This document shows, piece after piece, positions 36,720-46,305 of a DNA stretch of 61,830 bases (position 1 is the first letter of the stretch; each line of letters opens with the position of its first letter). The position numbers and the translations under genes were made by a program. Below the pieces are notes generated by a model. That model was not told the origin of the DNA, did not search any database, and saw only the letters and a list, made by a program, of their open reading frames with translations. Source of the stretch: Ramicandelaber brevisporus. Its lineage: Eukaryota; Kickxellomycota; Ramicandelaberales; Ramicandelaberaceae. The stretch is taken from contig MU602683.1 in assembly GCA_025201865.1 (NCBI GenBank), forward strand, positions 1 through 61,830, read 5' to 3'.

Positions 36720-38750
36720 ATGTCGACCGTGAGGATCAAGACAGAGCCAGCAGCAGAAGCAGCAGTCGACGTGCAAGTCAAACTCGAGCTGAGTCTCTCT
36801 TCAGGTGATATCAAACTCGAACAGCACTCTTCAGACATTGACACCAAAGTCGAATCTGACTCGGAAGCTGACAGCGAAGAAGACAACATCAAATCAGAGA
36901 GTGACGATGAAGATGATACTGAAGACATTGAGCGATTCACAGTGACTCCCAAGAAGCAACGACAGTTCATCTGCGAGCATCCTGGATGTGGTCGCAGTTT
37001 CAATTTGGTCAGCGGTCTGAGAGTACATCAACGTGATCACAAGCTCCAAGCAGAACTCAACATGTCTGGGAAGACTTACACTCTGACTCGACAATCGTTA
37101 AGTGATCGATGGTCATGTCCTATTCGAAGTTGTAAACTGACATACAACTCAATCAAAGGTGTATGTAAGCATCTACGGATAACACACGACAGTATCTTGA
37201 AACGGCAGCAACAGCAACCTCCAGTAAAGAAAACTCGGAGCAAACTTTATTTCTTTGGTGGTGACTTTTATTTGGGCGATGTTCGTTGCGGCTATCATAA
37301 TAGTATTGGAGTGTTCATTTGTTACGAATGTAAATTGGTTCCGGAATGTCTACTAACTCATTTGCAGCAGAAACATGGATATGATGAAAAGTCGATTGAC
37401 GACTCTGCTCTGCCAGAAAGTGCAGTAAATGCAAATGCCAATCCCAATGGAAATCAACACGTTAGCAATCCACATCTCACAGCAGCCATTAGTCAACCAT
37501 ATCGACAGCATCATCCAGACATTGTCCGAGGTTGGGTGTGTGTTACATCTGACTGTGGATATTGTAGTTACTCATCTGATAATAAGAGTGCTCACAAGAA
37601 AAAGATGCATCAAGGAGAACAGATATCGACAATTCCTGCACTTGTATTACGACTCAGTTCATCGAAAACACAAACCTCATGTTTTCTCATTACTCGCATT
37701 GACCAGGCAAGCGGTGCTGTTACGACCAGTAGTAACAAAGTGAACCGGCACAAACCCGAATACAACCACAATGGATTGAATATTCAAGATGAGAACGGAG
37801 ATGATATAGACCAGAATGAAATCGCAGAGACATCCAATCAGAAGCAACAATGGAAGTGTGAGCATCACAATTGCGGGCGATTATTCAACTCAATTCGTCA
37901 ACTTTACGTACATCGGCGCGAACACAAACTAGAAGTTGAGACTACTGTACATGGTAGAACTTTCACTCTTAGCCGTCAGTCGTTAAGTGATCGATGGTCA
38001 TGTCCAGTTCCAGATTGTGATTCAACATATAAAGCAATTGATGTTACTCGTATTCACATTCAATACGCTCATCGCTCATTGATGAAACAAAAATGTAACA
38101 ATACTGATAATAACAATGAGCAGCAGGAGCAGCGAGTTATCAAGAGGAAACACTACACCATTCAGTATTTAAATGTGGATGATTTCTACGTTAGTGGGAC
38201 TAGATGTGGATATCATACTGCGACTGGACTGTTCATTTGTCACGAATGTCGATTGGTGCCAGAATATCTACTTACACATTTACAACAGAAACATGGATTT
38301 GATGAAAAATCGATTGATAACTCTGCTCTGCCAGAGAGTGCAGTGACTACCAATGCTGATCCCAATATCAACCAACGTACCAGCAACTCACATCTCGCAT
38401 CAGCAATTCGCGAACCAAATCAGAGGCATCATAAGGACATCGTGCAAGGTTGGCTGTGTGTTACATCCGATTGTGGATATTGTTGTTCCACTAAAATATA
38501 TACTAATAAACATCAACGCAGGGAGCATAAAGGCGAACAACTATCGACAGCTCCTGCTCTTTTATTGCAAGTGCTTTATTCGAAAGCACGAGGCATGTGC
38601 TTTCTCATTACTCGATTGGACGCAATTACCACCGACAAAAGCGTCCACTCAAGTAACTCGACAGTTCAGCACAATATCGTGTATGAAGATGACTGCGATG
38701 GAGATGAATTGGTACTGAGCGATTATAGCGATAAAGATGGTAACTCTTAG
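36720..38750 (+). CDS. Zinc-finger protein with a duplicated C2H2/OrsD-like module
   Basis: 676 aa, probably nuclear. An acidic Ser/Asp/Glu-rich start (~1-75; repeated VKLE/IKLE/IKTE with SUMO-site-like character) precedes two copies of one module, ~82-331 and ~377-640. Each copy has, in order: a C2H2 finger (C-x4-C-x12-H-x3-H), then a TLxRQSLSDRWSC segment with a second finger (C-x4-C-x12-H-x4-H), then F(I)C-x-EC-x-LVPE-x-LLTHLQQKHG-x-DEKSID (C-x2-C-x9-H-x4-H), then GW-x-CVTSDCGYC with a last finger (C-x4-C-x12-H-x4-H), ending CFLITR. The last two fingers resemble the DUF3505/OrsD pattern known from fungal cluster and helicase-associated proteins. All metal ligands are kept in both copies. 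DNA or RNA binding is inferred. Confidence 0.8.
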   Translation: MSTVRIKTEPAAEAAVDVQVKLELSLSSGDIKLEQHSSDIDTKVESDSEADSEEDNIKSESDDEDDTEDIERFTVTPKKQRQFICEHPGCGRSFNLVSGLRVHQRDHKLQAELNMSGKTYTLTRQSLSDRWSCPIRSCKLTYNSIKGVCKHLRITHDSILKRQQQQPPVKKTRSKLYFFGGDFYLGDVRCGYHNSIGVFICYECKLVPECLLTHLQQKHGYDEKSIDDSALPESAVNANANPNGNQHVSNPHLTAAISQPYRQHHPDIVRGWVCVTSDCGYCSYSSDNKSAHKKKMHQGEQISTIPALVLRLSSSKTQTSCFLITRIDQASGAVTTSSNKVNRHKPEYNHNGLNIQDENGDDIDQNEIAETSNQKQQWKCEHHNCGRLFNSIRQLYVHRREHKLEVETTVHGRTFTLSRQSLSDRWSCPVPDCDSTYKAIDVTRIHIQYAHRSLMKQKCNNTDNNNEQQEQRVIKRKHYTIQYLNVDDFYVSGTRCGYHTATGLFICHECRLVPEYLLTHLQQKHGFDEKSIDNSALPESAVTTNADPNINQRTSNSHLASAIREPNQRHHKDIVQGWLCVTSDCGYCCSTKIYTNKHQRREHKGEQLSTAPALLLQVLYSKARGMCFLITRLDAITTDKSVHSSNSTVQHNIVYEDDCDGDELVLSDYSDKDGNS

Positions 38751-39059
38751 ATGGAAACAGCGACAGTATATTTTAACTTCAAATGACTCTTTTATAATTT
38801 AGTATTGTAGCACGGCGAGCCGTTAATGTGTAGGATCGTCGCCACGAGTGATAATCACAATATTAAGTGCTTTCTCTTTAATCAATTTTATTAATATGAT
38901 TAATTGCTCACAACCTCGCTGTTATTATTCTCTTACATCGGTCTTGGAATATATCGATATCGTTCATAGCCAGCGTTACAAAGGCATTAAAAAAATGGAG
39001 ATTAGAAGAAGGTGATACATACGCGATGAGCTTTCTATTAACTGCACATGGCTCTTATT
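38751..39059. other. Convergent 3' region, zinc-finger gene / permease
   Basis: AT-rich sequence between two stop codons. No gene seen. Confidence 0.6.
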
Positions 39060-40694
39060 TTAGTTGAATTTTGGCTGTGGCATCTGCACATTGTTGTTGT
39101 GACCGTTGATGTTGCTATCCAACATGTCATCGTGCTGCTGAAGATGAACAACACCCATCTTGGCTTGGTCCTTCTCAGACAGCTCAATGTTCTCGGTGCC
39201 GTTAATGATGGCCTCTGGGTCGAGCTCACCAGTCTCAAACTGTCTGGCACCAGTCAGCAAATCAATCTCCATCAATGGCACAACCTTGGTCTTCTTGAAA
39301 ATCTTCCAGAATGCCCAGACGACAATGAACAATGGGATGCAAACGTAGCTGGCAAAGAACGTTGCGACATCAAAGTCCTTGAACACTTGGTAGCCCTGGC
39401 CAAACACAATGAACAACAGCATAACGAAGGAGAAGATTGGACCGAATGGATACAACAGTGCCTTGTATGGCAGCTCGTTGAGACTGTAGCCCTGGGCAAG
39501 GTAGGCACGGCGGAAGCGCCAGTGAGACGCAGCGATACCCATCCAGCCAAAGAAACCGGTGATGCCTGAAAGATTGAGCAACCAAATATAAGCCTGGCCC
39601 TCACCAACCAAGGACATGCAGAAGCAGAAAATAGCGACCACGCTAGTGACAACAAGAGACCAGATTGGAATACCACCCTTGGTGACACGGCCCAAGAAAC
39701 GAGGAGCCTTACCGTCGTTAGCGAGAACCCACAGGATACGAGTAGACACGTACAGACCAGAGTTACCAGCAGACAAGATAGTAACCAAAATGACAGCGTT
39801 CATCACGTGGGCAGCAGGCCTGAGACCAGCCTTGACAAACACAAGAGTGAATGGAGAGGCACCAATGTTGTCGTTGCCAGCCGTGACGAGCTCATCAGCA
39901 TCGTATGGAATAAGCAAGCCCATGACGAAGATGGCAAGAATGTAGAAGAGCAGGATACGCCAGAACACATTGCGGATAGCCTTTGGCACATCACGAGTTG
40001 GATTCTTGCTCTCACCAGCAGTAACACCAACAATCTCGGTACCTTGGAACGAGAAACCAGCAACCAGGAAAGTATTCAGAATACCAACAAAGCCATCAAC
40101 AAACGGCGCTTTATTGTAACACCAGTTCTCAAAGGCATACTTGTGACCACCAAGGACACCAGCGTCGACGAAGATACCGATGATGATGAAGATGACGACA
40201 GTGATGACTTTGATCATCGAGAACCAGTACTCGGCTTCTCCGTAGACCTCGACCACAAATGCATTCAACAAGAACATGATGAGCATAGCGACAGCAGACC
40301 AGACAGTGGGATTGACGCCTGGCAACCAGTATTTGATGATGATACCAGCAGCGACGAGTTCAGTACCGACAGTGACGGTCCACGAGAACCAGTAGTTCCA
40401 GCCAAGAGCGAAACCGATAGCGGGGTCAATAAAACGAGAACCATACGAGTTGAACGAACCAGAGATTGGCATGTACGTAGCAAGCTCACCAAGCGAAGTC
40501 ATGACGAAGAACACCATAATACCCATGATTGCATATGCAATAAGGGTGCCGCCAGGACCAGAGGCAGCGAGAGCAGCACCGGAGCCGACAAAGAGACCAG
40601 TGCCAATAGTGCCACCGATGGCAATCATACTCATATGGCGCTCCTTGAGCGAGCGCTTGAGCTCGGTGCTGTTTTCAGTCTTGAGCCCAGCCAT
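39060..40694 (-). CDS. Amino-acid permease, LysP-like (APC superfamily)
   Basis: 544 aa, 12 predicted membrane helices, plasma-membrane proton/amino-acid symporter. Opening ELKRSLKERHMSMIAIGGTIGTGLFVGSG carries the GTG substrate-binding loop of helix 1. MTSLGELATYMPISGSF, FALGWNYWFSWTVT, GEAEYWFSMIKV and FSFQGTEIVGVTAGES follow. The run from GFSFQGTE to FWRILLFYILAIFVMGLLIPY reads closer to bacterial LysP-type lysine permeases than to yeast Gap1, so lysine or another cationic amino acid is a reasonable but unproven substrate. The hydrophilic tail (~480-544) ends with a His/Asn/Gln-rich stretch. C-ending codons dominate, suggesting high expression. Confidence 0.9.
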   Translation of the reverse strand: MAGLKTENSTELKRSLKERHMSMIAIGGTIGTGLFVGSGAALAASGPGGTLIAYAIMGIMVFFVMTSLGELATYMPISGSFNSYGSRFIDPAIGFALGWNYWFSWTVTVGTELVAAGIIIKYWLPGVNPTVWSAVAMLIMFLLNAFVVEVYGEAEYWFSMIKVITVVIFIIIGIFVDAGVLGGHKYAFENWCYNKAPFVDGFVGILNTFLVAGFSFQGTEIVGVTAGESKNPTRDVPKAIRNVFWRILLFYILAIFVMGLLIPYDADELVTAGNDNIGASPFTLVFVKAGLRPAAHVMNAVILVTILSAGNSGLYVSTRILWVLANDGKAPRFLGRVTKGGIPIWSLVVTSVVAIFCFCMSLVGEGQAYIWLLNLSGITGFFGWMGIAASHWRFRRAYLAQGYSLNELPYKALLYPFGPIFSFVMLLFIVFGQGYQVFKDFDVATFFASYVCIPLFIVVWAFWKIFKKTKVVPLMEIDLLTGARQFETGELDPEAIINGTENIELSEKDQAKMGVVHLQQHDDMLDSNINGHNNNVQMPQPKFN

Positions 40695-41706
40695 TTGTTG
40701 TGCGCGTGTGTTGGCGTAGTTGTCTAGGACGTCAGTATGCGGTACGATGGACGTTCAAAGAGTGTAATGCTTTGGTGGTGGTGTGAGTGACAGAGCGAGG
40801 GTGAATGTGTGTGGAATAAAGGGATGAAGAAGGGTCGCAGCAGCTGCGTGTCAAGCTGTAGGATAACGGAACTGCGGAGATGTGACAAACTGTGGGAGAA
40901 AGAAAAGAGGGCAAGGGGAGGGAGAGGCAGAGCAGAAGTGAGCGCTATGAGTGAAGAACAGGAAGAGGCAGGCGCGGACAGTGTGAGAAAGAATTGCAGC
41001 TGGTCGCTAATGCTTTATAGCTCACAGACGCTACTTCAGCCCGGCAGCGACTGTGCGGACGTTTCTGCTGTGGTTGCTGCCAAGGTCGCGGTGACTCGGT
41101 GTCCGACACATTTTTTTTATTCCGTCCTGCCAATGATGTGTAGTCGAAAAATCGGTTGGTGCTCTGCTGAAAAAGATAGCGAGTATCGACCACTCGATGA
41201 AGAGAGAAGCCTCGGGTACAAATCATAAAGCGATCTGACAATCAATGACTGATCAAAAAAAGAGAGAAGGAAACACCCAACCCGAACTGCAAACTGCATA
41301 GCTTTGCGCACAGACTTGATGTCTTGTGCAAAGTTACGATCTAGGGTTGCGACAATGACAATGGATACGATGAACCGCGTGGATACTGCGTGTTTTGTGC
41401 GATGCAAGACTGACGAGAAAAAAAAATAGCGGAGGACCAGAATCATGTGAGTTACCCCGAGCTGCCTATCAGTAGAGAAAATATTCGGAGCGGAGTGCGG
41501 ACTGACTATGACAGGCACATGGATATCGATGGATCATCATTGGCTCACGAGAGGCATGCACTTGTCATTCTATCGGAAATAAAAAAGACTGCTTTGAAAT
41601 GGAATCGATGTGTTTGAACGAGCGGTCCGAGTTAAAAGGAGAGATGATGGCGGACTATCAGACTGGACTGCTTTCATCAGCCAGTAACGACGAGCTCGTC
41701 TGGGTC
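40695..41706. other. Region upstream of the permease
   Basis: No supportable gene. It presumably holds the permease promoter. The first ~280 bases are G/GT- and GA-rich on the plus strand, i.e. pyrimidine-rich in the permease sense. Short frames here lack recognisable domains. Confidence 0.5.
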
Positions 41707-41785
41707 AACTGCCAAGCCGCCTACCAAATCTAATGAATACTAATAATACGTTACACTATAAACATTCATTAACCCTGTTTTTATT
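41707..41785 (+). pseudogene. Relic of a desaturase 3' end
   Basis: The segment aligns by eye with 60608-60685, the last codons and 3' flank of the sphingolipid desaturase gene. It shares ccgcctaccaaatctaatga and, further on, tataaacattcattaa, with a few differences between. In the homologous frame it reads TAKPPTKSNEY and stop, against TAGPPTKSNE and stop in the intact gene. Sequence upstream (41250-41706) shows no clear desaturase coding, so only the 3' end is recognisable. It lies tail to tail with RCE1. Confidence 0.6.
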
Positions 41786-41790
41786 CTAAC

Positions 41791-42729
41791 TCAATCGACA
41801 AAGTAAGGAATATCTGGTGAGGTATTAAACCTTGCAACGAGGAACCCAAACAGGAACAAACCGACAATATGTGCACTCATGAGGAAGAACTGAGTGAACC
41901 TTCTCCTCTCCGAGCCAAAGATAGCTCCAACCTGCGGCAATCCCATCATGTTGCACAGCATATGGCTAGCAACGCATGGCCACACGCTGCTTGTCTTCAG
42001 CATGAGCCACGTTGCAAACATGCCAAACACAGTCGTGTAAATGCACTGGAATGCACCACGCACCAGCGCTGGTGCTAGTCTGCCTCCCAGCTGAGCGCGC
42101 GTTTCGGGAACGTGGTGGAAGTGAGACAGGCCAAAGATGAGCGGCAGCAGCACAATGGTCATTGATGGCGAGATTTGAGCGAGATGCCGCCAGATGGGGA
42201 CCATGCATCCGCGGAACACAATCTCCTCCGCAACCGGCGCCACAATGTAGTCGCGAAGATAAGGCAACGATGCAGCACCTCGGCTAACCAGCAGAGCATC
42301 GTGCCAGAATGAATGGAACGGCAAGTCGTCATCCAGGTAACTTTGAACGAGTGGACCCAAGAAGAGAACAACCGTCAGACCGAGTCCAAAAAGAGTAGCC
42401 AAGGCAAGCTTCGACAAAGGAAGCACGCCAAGGCCGAGCATGATGTGCACTGGAGGCAGATCGGCCTGGCTGTGCCTTTGCAGTACAACCGTGAGTAGCG
42501 CTGCACATGATATCAGGGCAAATGCACAGAAGAGTGATATCCGCTTGATACGGAAGCGGATCACGGCTTCATGGTTGCGAGGCAGCAGTCGAAGATCAGG
42601 GCCAGTGCCAACTCGTAATGCGAGAATGAACAGCATTGCGTAGACAGCCGTGCTAGCCGCTGCTGCCCATGCCGGCCAGATCGCCACTTCCGTTCCTTCC
42701 ACCGCTGCTGTTGTTACTGTTGCTGTCAT
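41791..42729 (-). CDS. RCE1: CAAX prenyl protease 2
   Basis: 312 aa, multi-pass ER membrane protease that removes the -aaX tripeptide from prenylated proteins such as Ras. The catalytic motif EE-xxx-R is present as AEEIVFRG (E168, E169, R173), followed by FGLSHFHH (H203, H206) and the late motif ASHMLCNMMG (H256, N260), the expected ABI/CPBP-family set. Hydrophobic segments lie at about 20-42, 63-84, 95-130, 190-203, 228-245 and 285-303. Length is typical (Rce1 ~315). ATG at 42729. Confidence 0.93.
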   Translation of the reverse strand: MTATVTTAAVEGTEVAIWPAWAAAASTAVYAMLFILALRVGTGPDLRLLPRNHEAVIRFRIKRISLFCAFALISCAALLTVVLQRHSQADLPPVHIMLGLGVLPLSKLALATLFGLGLTVVLFLGPLVQSYLDDDLPFHSFWHDALLVSRGAASLPYLRDYIVAPVAEEIVFRGCMVPIWRHLAQISPSMTIVLLPLIFGLSHFHHVPETRAQLGGRLAPALVRGAFQCIYTTVFGMFATWLMLKTSSVWPCVASHMLCNMMGLPQVGAIFGSERRRFTQFFLMSAHIVGLFLFGFLVARFNTSPDIPYFVD

Positions 42730-42767
42730 TTTGTTTCGAAGTTACAACCGAAGAACAAACAAACAAG

Positions 42768-42898
42768 ATGCAACAGCAACAGCAACAACAACGACAGCAG
42801 AAAGCGGCACCAAGACCACCAGATCAGCTTCTGCCAGACGACTCGCTTGATCCCAGACAGGCGCTGCGAGTGCTGCGTATGCTGCCGCGGATGTCTGA
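42768..42898 (+). CDS. 5' end of an unidentified gene, cut by the assembly gap
   Basis: Partial: 43 codons, then undetermined sequence. The start is Gln-rich (from CAGCAACAG repeats), then RPPDQLLPDDSLDPRQALRVLRMLPRMS, which has normal composition. Only 38 bases separate its ATG from the RCE1 ATG on the other strand, so the two would share a promoter. I do not recognise it. The alternative, the 3' end of RNA14 on the minus strand, is not supported: those frames read poorly. Confidence 0.45.
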
Positions 42899-43493
42899 NN
42901 NNNNNNNNNNNNNNNNNNNNNNNNNNNNNNNNNNNNNNNNNNNNNNNNNNNNNNNNNNNNNNNNNNNNNNNNNNNNNNNNNNNNNNNNNNNNNNNNNNNN
43001 NNNNNNNNNNNNNNNNNNNNNNNNNNNNNNNNNNNNNNNNNNNNNNNNNNNNNNNNNNNNNNNNNNNNNNNNNNNNNNNNNNNNNNNNNNNNNNNNNNNN
43101 NNNNNNNNNNNNNNNNNNNNNNNNNNNNNNNNNNNNNNNNNNNNNNNNNNNNNNNNNNNNNNNNNNNNNNNNNNNNNNNNNNNNNNNNNNNNNNNNNNNN
43201 NNNNNNNNNNNNNNNNNNNNNNNNNNNNNNNNNNNNNNNNNNNNNNNNNNNNNNNNNNNNNNNNNNNNNNNNNNNNNNNNNNNNNNNNNNNNNNNNNNNN
43301 NNNNNNNNNNNNNNNNNNNNNNNNNNNNNNNNNNNNNNNNNNNNNNNNNNNNNNNNNNNNNNNNNNNNNNNNNNNNNNNNNNNNNNNNNNNNNNNNNNNN
43401 NNNNNNNNNNNNNNNNNNNNNNNNNNNNNNNNNNNNNNNNNNNNNNNNNNNNNNNNNNNNNNNNNNNNNNNNNNNNNNNNNNNNNNNNNNNNN
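42899..43493. other. Assembly gap (595 N)
   Basis: Undetermined bases. The gap truncates RNA14 (minus strand) and the plus-strand gene starting at 42768. RNA14-family proteins need about 400 more residues (~1.2 kb), so the true gap is probably longer than the N run. Confidence 1.
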
Positions 43494-44245
43494 GGCGATG
43501 CTTCGCTCAGGTTCTTTCGAGCCAGCTGTCTATCAACTTCGTGTTCAAACATGTCATACTCATGCCACAATTCTTCAATTAAACTGGTTGGGATCTTTAC
43601 CGCATCGCGATACACCTTGCGCACGCACTTGATGCGCTCCTGCTCGTTGTACGGCGTGTCGCCTTTAAAGTCCTTCCAGATGCAGCGTGCAAACCGCGAC
43701 CAGAGCCGGCCAGCCTCTGGATCCAAGCCGACATTCTGGAGTGCAAAGCTGTACGCCTGGAGAATGACGTGGTTCGGCTCGTGCTCCGAATGGACATACA
43801 CCATTTGGCCAGAATGACCCGCGAGTGGCTTGTGCTTGGCAATGACATGCTGCACATACTCGGTCCACAAGTCCACAGTGCGCACATTGAACACTGACCG
43901 CTGGAACACATTGCCGACATAGTCAGCGCCGCTGTCATTGTCGGGCGCAGCACTCGCGTTTGCACCGCTAGCAAACCGCTGTTGCTGTTGCTGCTGCTGC
44001 TGCTGCTGCTGGCGACGCTTGTTCTCCTGCTGCTGCTCAAACTGGATATAGCCGATCCACTGTTTGCTGCTGGTTGGGAACTGAGCAACGAGCGCCTCGA
44101 AGCAAGAGCGAATGTCGGCAACGTTTCTGTGAGAGTGGGCTTCGGTCATCAGCGAGTTCCAGGCGTCAATGTTGAACGGGTCCTTGGTGAGCTGCCGCTT
44201 GAGCGCAACAGCTCGCTCCGAGAACTCTGGGATGCGCTCGGCCAT
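43494..44245 (-). CDS. RNA14: RNA14 / CstF-77-like mRNA 3'-end processing factor, partial
   Basis: First 250 residues only; the 3' part is lost in the gap. Scaffold of cleavage factor IA/CstF, built of HAT repeats. Visible: DPFNIDAWNSLMTEA…IRSCFEALVAQFPTSSKQWIGYIQFE (HAT 1-2), TVDLWTEYVQHV, ILQAYSFALQNVGLDPEAGRLWSRFARCIWKDF, then QERIKCVRKVYRDAVKIPTSLIEELWHEYDMFEHEVDRQLARK, in the order and spacing of Rna14/CstF77. This separates it from crooked-neck proteins. An 11-Gln run interrupts the N-terminal HAT region (~79-89). ATG at 44245; the codon before it is GTG and is not used. Confidence 0.85.
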
Positions 44246-45299
44246 CACTTCGCTCCGCTAGTTTCACGAATCAACGGGAAGGAAGGAAGGAAGGAAAGTT
44301 GGTTTATTTATGAAGACGAAGCAAACGAAGGAAACGAGGAAAGAAATGCAAACACACATTCGACAGCGAGTAACAACAGCAACAATGCCAACTCATTGAT
44401 TGCATCATAAAGTGGAGATTGCAATGATTGACCAGGCAGTATCAGCTGGTTTAACATGAGATAACAGCACGTAATCATGTCAAGATGGAAGAGATGTCGC
44501 TGTTGAGATATGTCCAACAAGCCATTTCCGATCCATGAACTTGCCGATTGAGCTGCTAAAAGTGGATCGCCAGTTCAATGTGTCGGCTGCCAGACATGCT
44601 CTAAAATCGAGCAAAGTTGCAAGCATTTTGGTGGTAGCTCAAGCACAATAATCAGTGACAAATGCGACCCTGGGTTCGAAGAAAACACTAAACAATGATG
44701 CTTTAAACTATCGGGGATTGGTAGTTCGGGCGGATATACGTAAATTAGGCATGGGTTATGCGATTGCGACAAGGGTTAAGTGTGATATCTTTTCTTTTCT
44801 TTTAGTGTTTAATCATACTTATCCATACTTGTCTGACTATTTTAACTTTAACTTCATTAGCTTTGTATCTTTTAAAGACGCATGAACGCTTTAAGCAGTT
44901 GCGCATGGTTTGGAGCATACACACAATAATTTTGCCGAACTTTTTCTACCATGCCACGAGGGTTACCTATCTCTACTGCACATCAAACACCGAAACTTGA
45001 CTTGCACACCGAAAAGGTAGAACCAATCCTTTTTAGGAGCATGCGATGTGTCCACGTGCAACTAGTTGTTGAGAATAAGACTTTGCTGTGTTCTTTTTGC
45101 AGTGTAACAAGCACCGCGTGGTTCGTGGTACCCACCCAAGCATGCTCGGAATAAACAACATCGGTGGGTATCATATAACAGAGAGGATTCTCCTCCGATT
45201 CACTCCATAATCATCACTATCATCATCACTATCATCATCATCACCACTATCATATTTATCAGTCTCCTGAAATCGACTCTTTTCACCTCTCTGCTACAA
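44246..45299. other. Divergent region: RNA14 / secreted phosphoesterase
   Basis: 1.05 kb without a supportable gene. It contains ggaa repeats (44278-44297), a 38-codon ATG frame at 44535 (MNLPIELLKV…), too short to call, and a TATA-like catataac at about 45172. A (cat/tcatca) repeat lies at 45210-45240 just before the phosphoesterase start. Confidence 0.5.
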
Positions 45300-46151
45300 A
45301 TGCGTGTTAACCTTGCTGCGCTCGCTACTCTTGGTTTCGCTGCCACTTCCGCACTGGCGGCACCAGCTCCGTCTGCTCTCGTTCCAGGCAAGCACTTCAA
45401 CCGTGTCTTTATCGTGATTTTCGAGAACACTTCGTATGACACAGTGATGAAGGATGCCTACTTTAAGCAGTTGGCTGGCCAGGGTCTGCTACTCACAAAC
45501 TACAAGGCAATCACGCATCCTTCGCAGCCCAACTATATTGCGCTCACCTACGGCAACAACGGCGGTGTCACTGGCGACTCGGACAAGAATGTGTCTGGCC
45601 AGTCCATTGTTGACTTGATGGAAGCGAAAGGCGTTTCCTGGAAATCGTATCAGGAGTCGTACCCAGGTGGCTGCTCCAAAACGACATCGTCCGGCACGTA
45701 CCGTCGCAAGCACAATCCGTTCATCTCGTACGTCAATGTTCAGAACAACGCAGCCTGGTGTGCCAAGATTGTCAACTCCAACCAGCTCGCCGCCGACTTG
45801 GCCAACAACGCCGTGCCACAGTTTTCATTCTACACTCCGGATATGAACAATGATGCTCATGACACCAACATTGGCTATGCGAGCAACTGGCTCAAGGGAT
45901 TCCTGCCGAAGCTGCTCAGCGATCCAAACCTGTCGCAGGACACAGCCTTTGTGTTGACGTTTGACGAGGACAACTACTTTAGCGGAAACAAGATCTACAC
46001 GGCAATCCTGGGCAAGGGAGTCAAGCCAGGAACGACCGATGGAACGGCGTATACTCACTACTCGCTCCTGCGCACCATCGAGGACAACTTTGGACTCGGC
46101 AACCTCGGTCGTGGCGATGCTTCTGCCACTCCAATTAACTCACTCATCTAA
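45300..46151 (+). CDS. Secreted phosphoesterase (acid phosphatase / phospholipase C family)
   Basis: 283 aa. Signal peptide at 1-21 (MRVNLAALATLGFAATSALA, then APAP). The mature part belongs to the alkaline-phosphatase-like phosphoesterase family that includes fungal secreted acid phosphatases and phospholipase-C-like enzymes. Visible: FIVIFENTSYDTV (metal-binding E-N-x-S/T at ~41-48), ITHPSQPNYIALTYG with the Ser/Asn pair (~76-90), PGGCS, YTPDMNNDAHD (metal ligands ~183-193), LTFDEDN (~225) and THYSLLRTIEDNFGL (His ~258). Two cysteines (PGGC and AWCAK) could form a disulfide. The substrate is unknown; a role in phosphate scavenging is inferred. Confidence 0.85.
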   Translation: MRVNLAALATLGFAATSALAAPAPSALVPGKHFNRVFIVIFENTSYDTVMKDAYFKQLAGQGLLLTNYKAITHPSQPNYIALTYGNNGGVTGDSDKNVSGQSIVDLMEAKGVSWKSYQESYPGGCSKTTSSGTYRRKHNPFISYVNVQNNAAWCAKIVNSNQLAADLANNAVPQFSFYTPDMNNDAHDTNIGYASNWLKGFLPKLLSDPNLSQDTAFVLTFDEDNYFSGNKIYTAILGKGVKPGTTDGTAYTHYSLLRTIEDNFGLGNLGRGDASATPINSLI

Positions 46152-46305
46152 ATGTGATTTATGACTTTAACAGCACATAATACGAGCAATGTACTGCGAA
46201 GACACAACATTAAAACGCAAAACAAGGTATTTTTAGCGCGTTTTATTCACTCTTGCGAGCATGTTCTTGATCCAGCAGAATATACCAGTCTAAATGGGGA
46301 TTGAT

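Noticed and set aside
39807-40727. 306-codon plus-strand frame over the permease
   Set aside because: Antisense shadow of a gene with strong C-ending codon bias; charged, repetitive translation without domains.
44535-44651. 38-codon frame MNLPIELLKV… as an F-box relic
   Set aside because: Only the LPIELL start resembles an F-box; the rest does not align and the frame is too short.
44660-44790. tRNA gene suggested by GGGTTCGAA
   Set aside because: No acceptor stem, D-arm or anticodon arm can be drawn around it on either strand.
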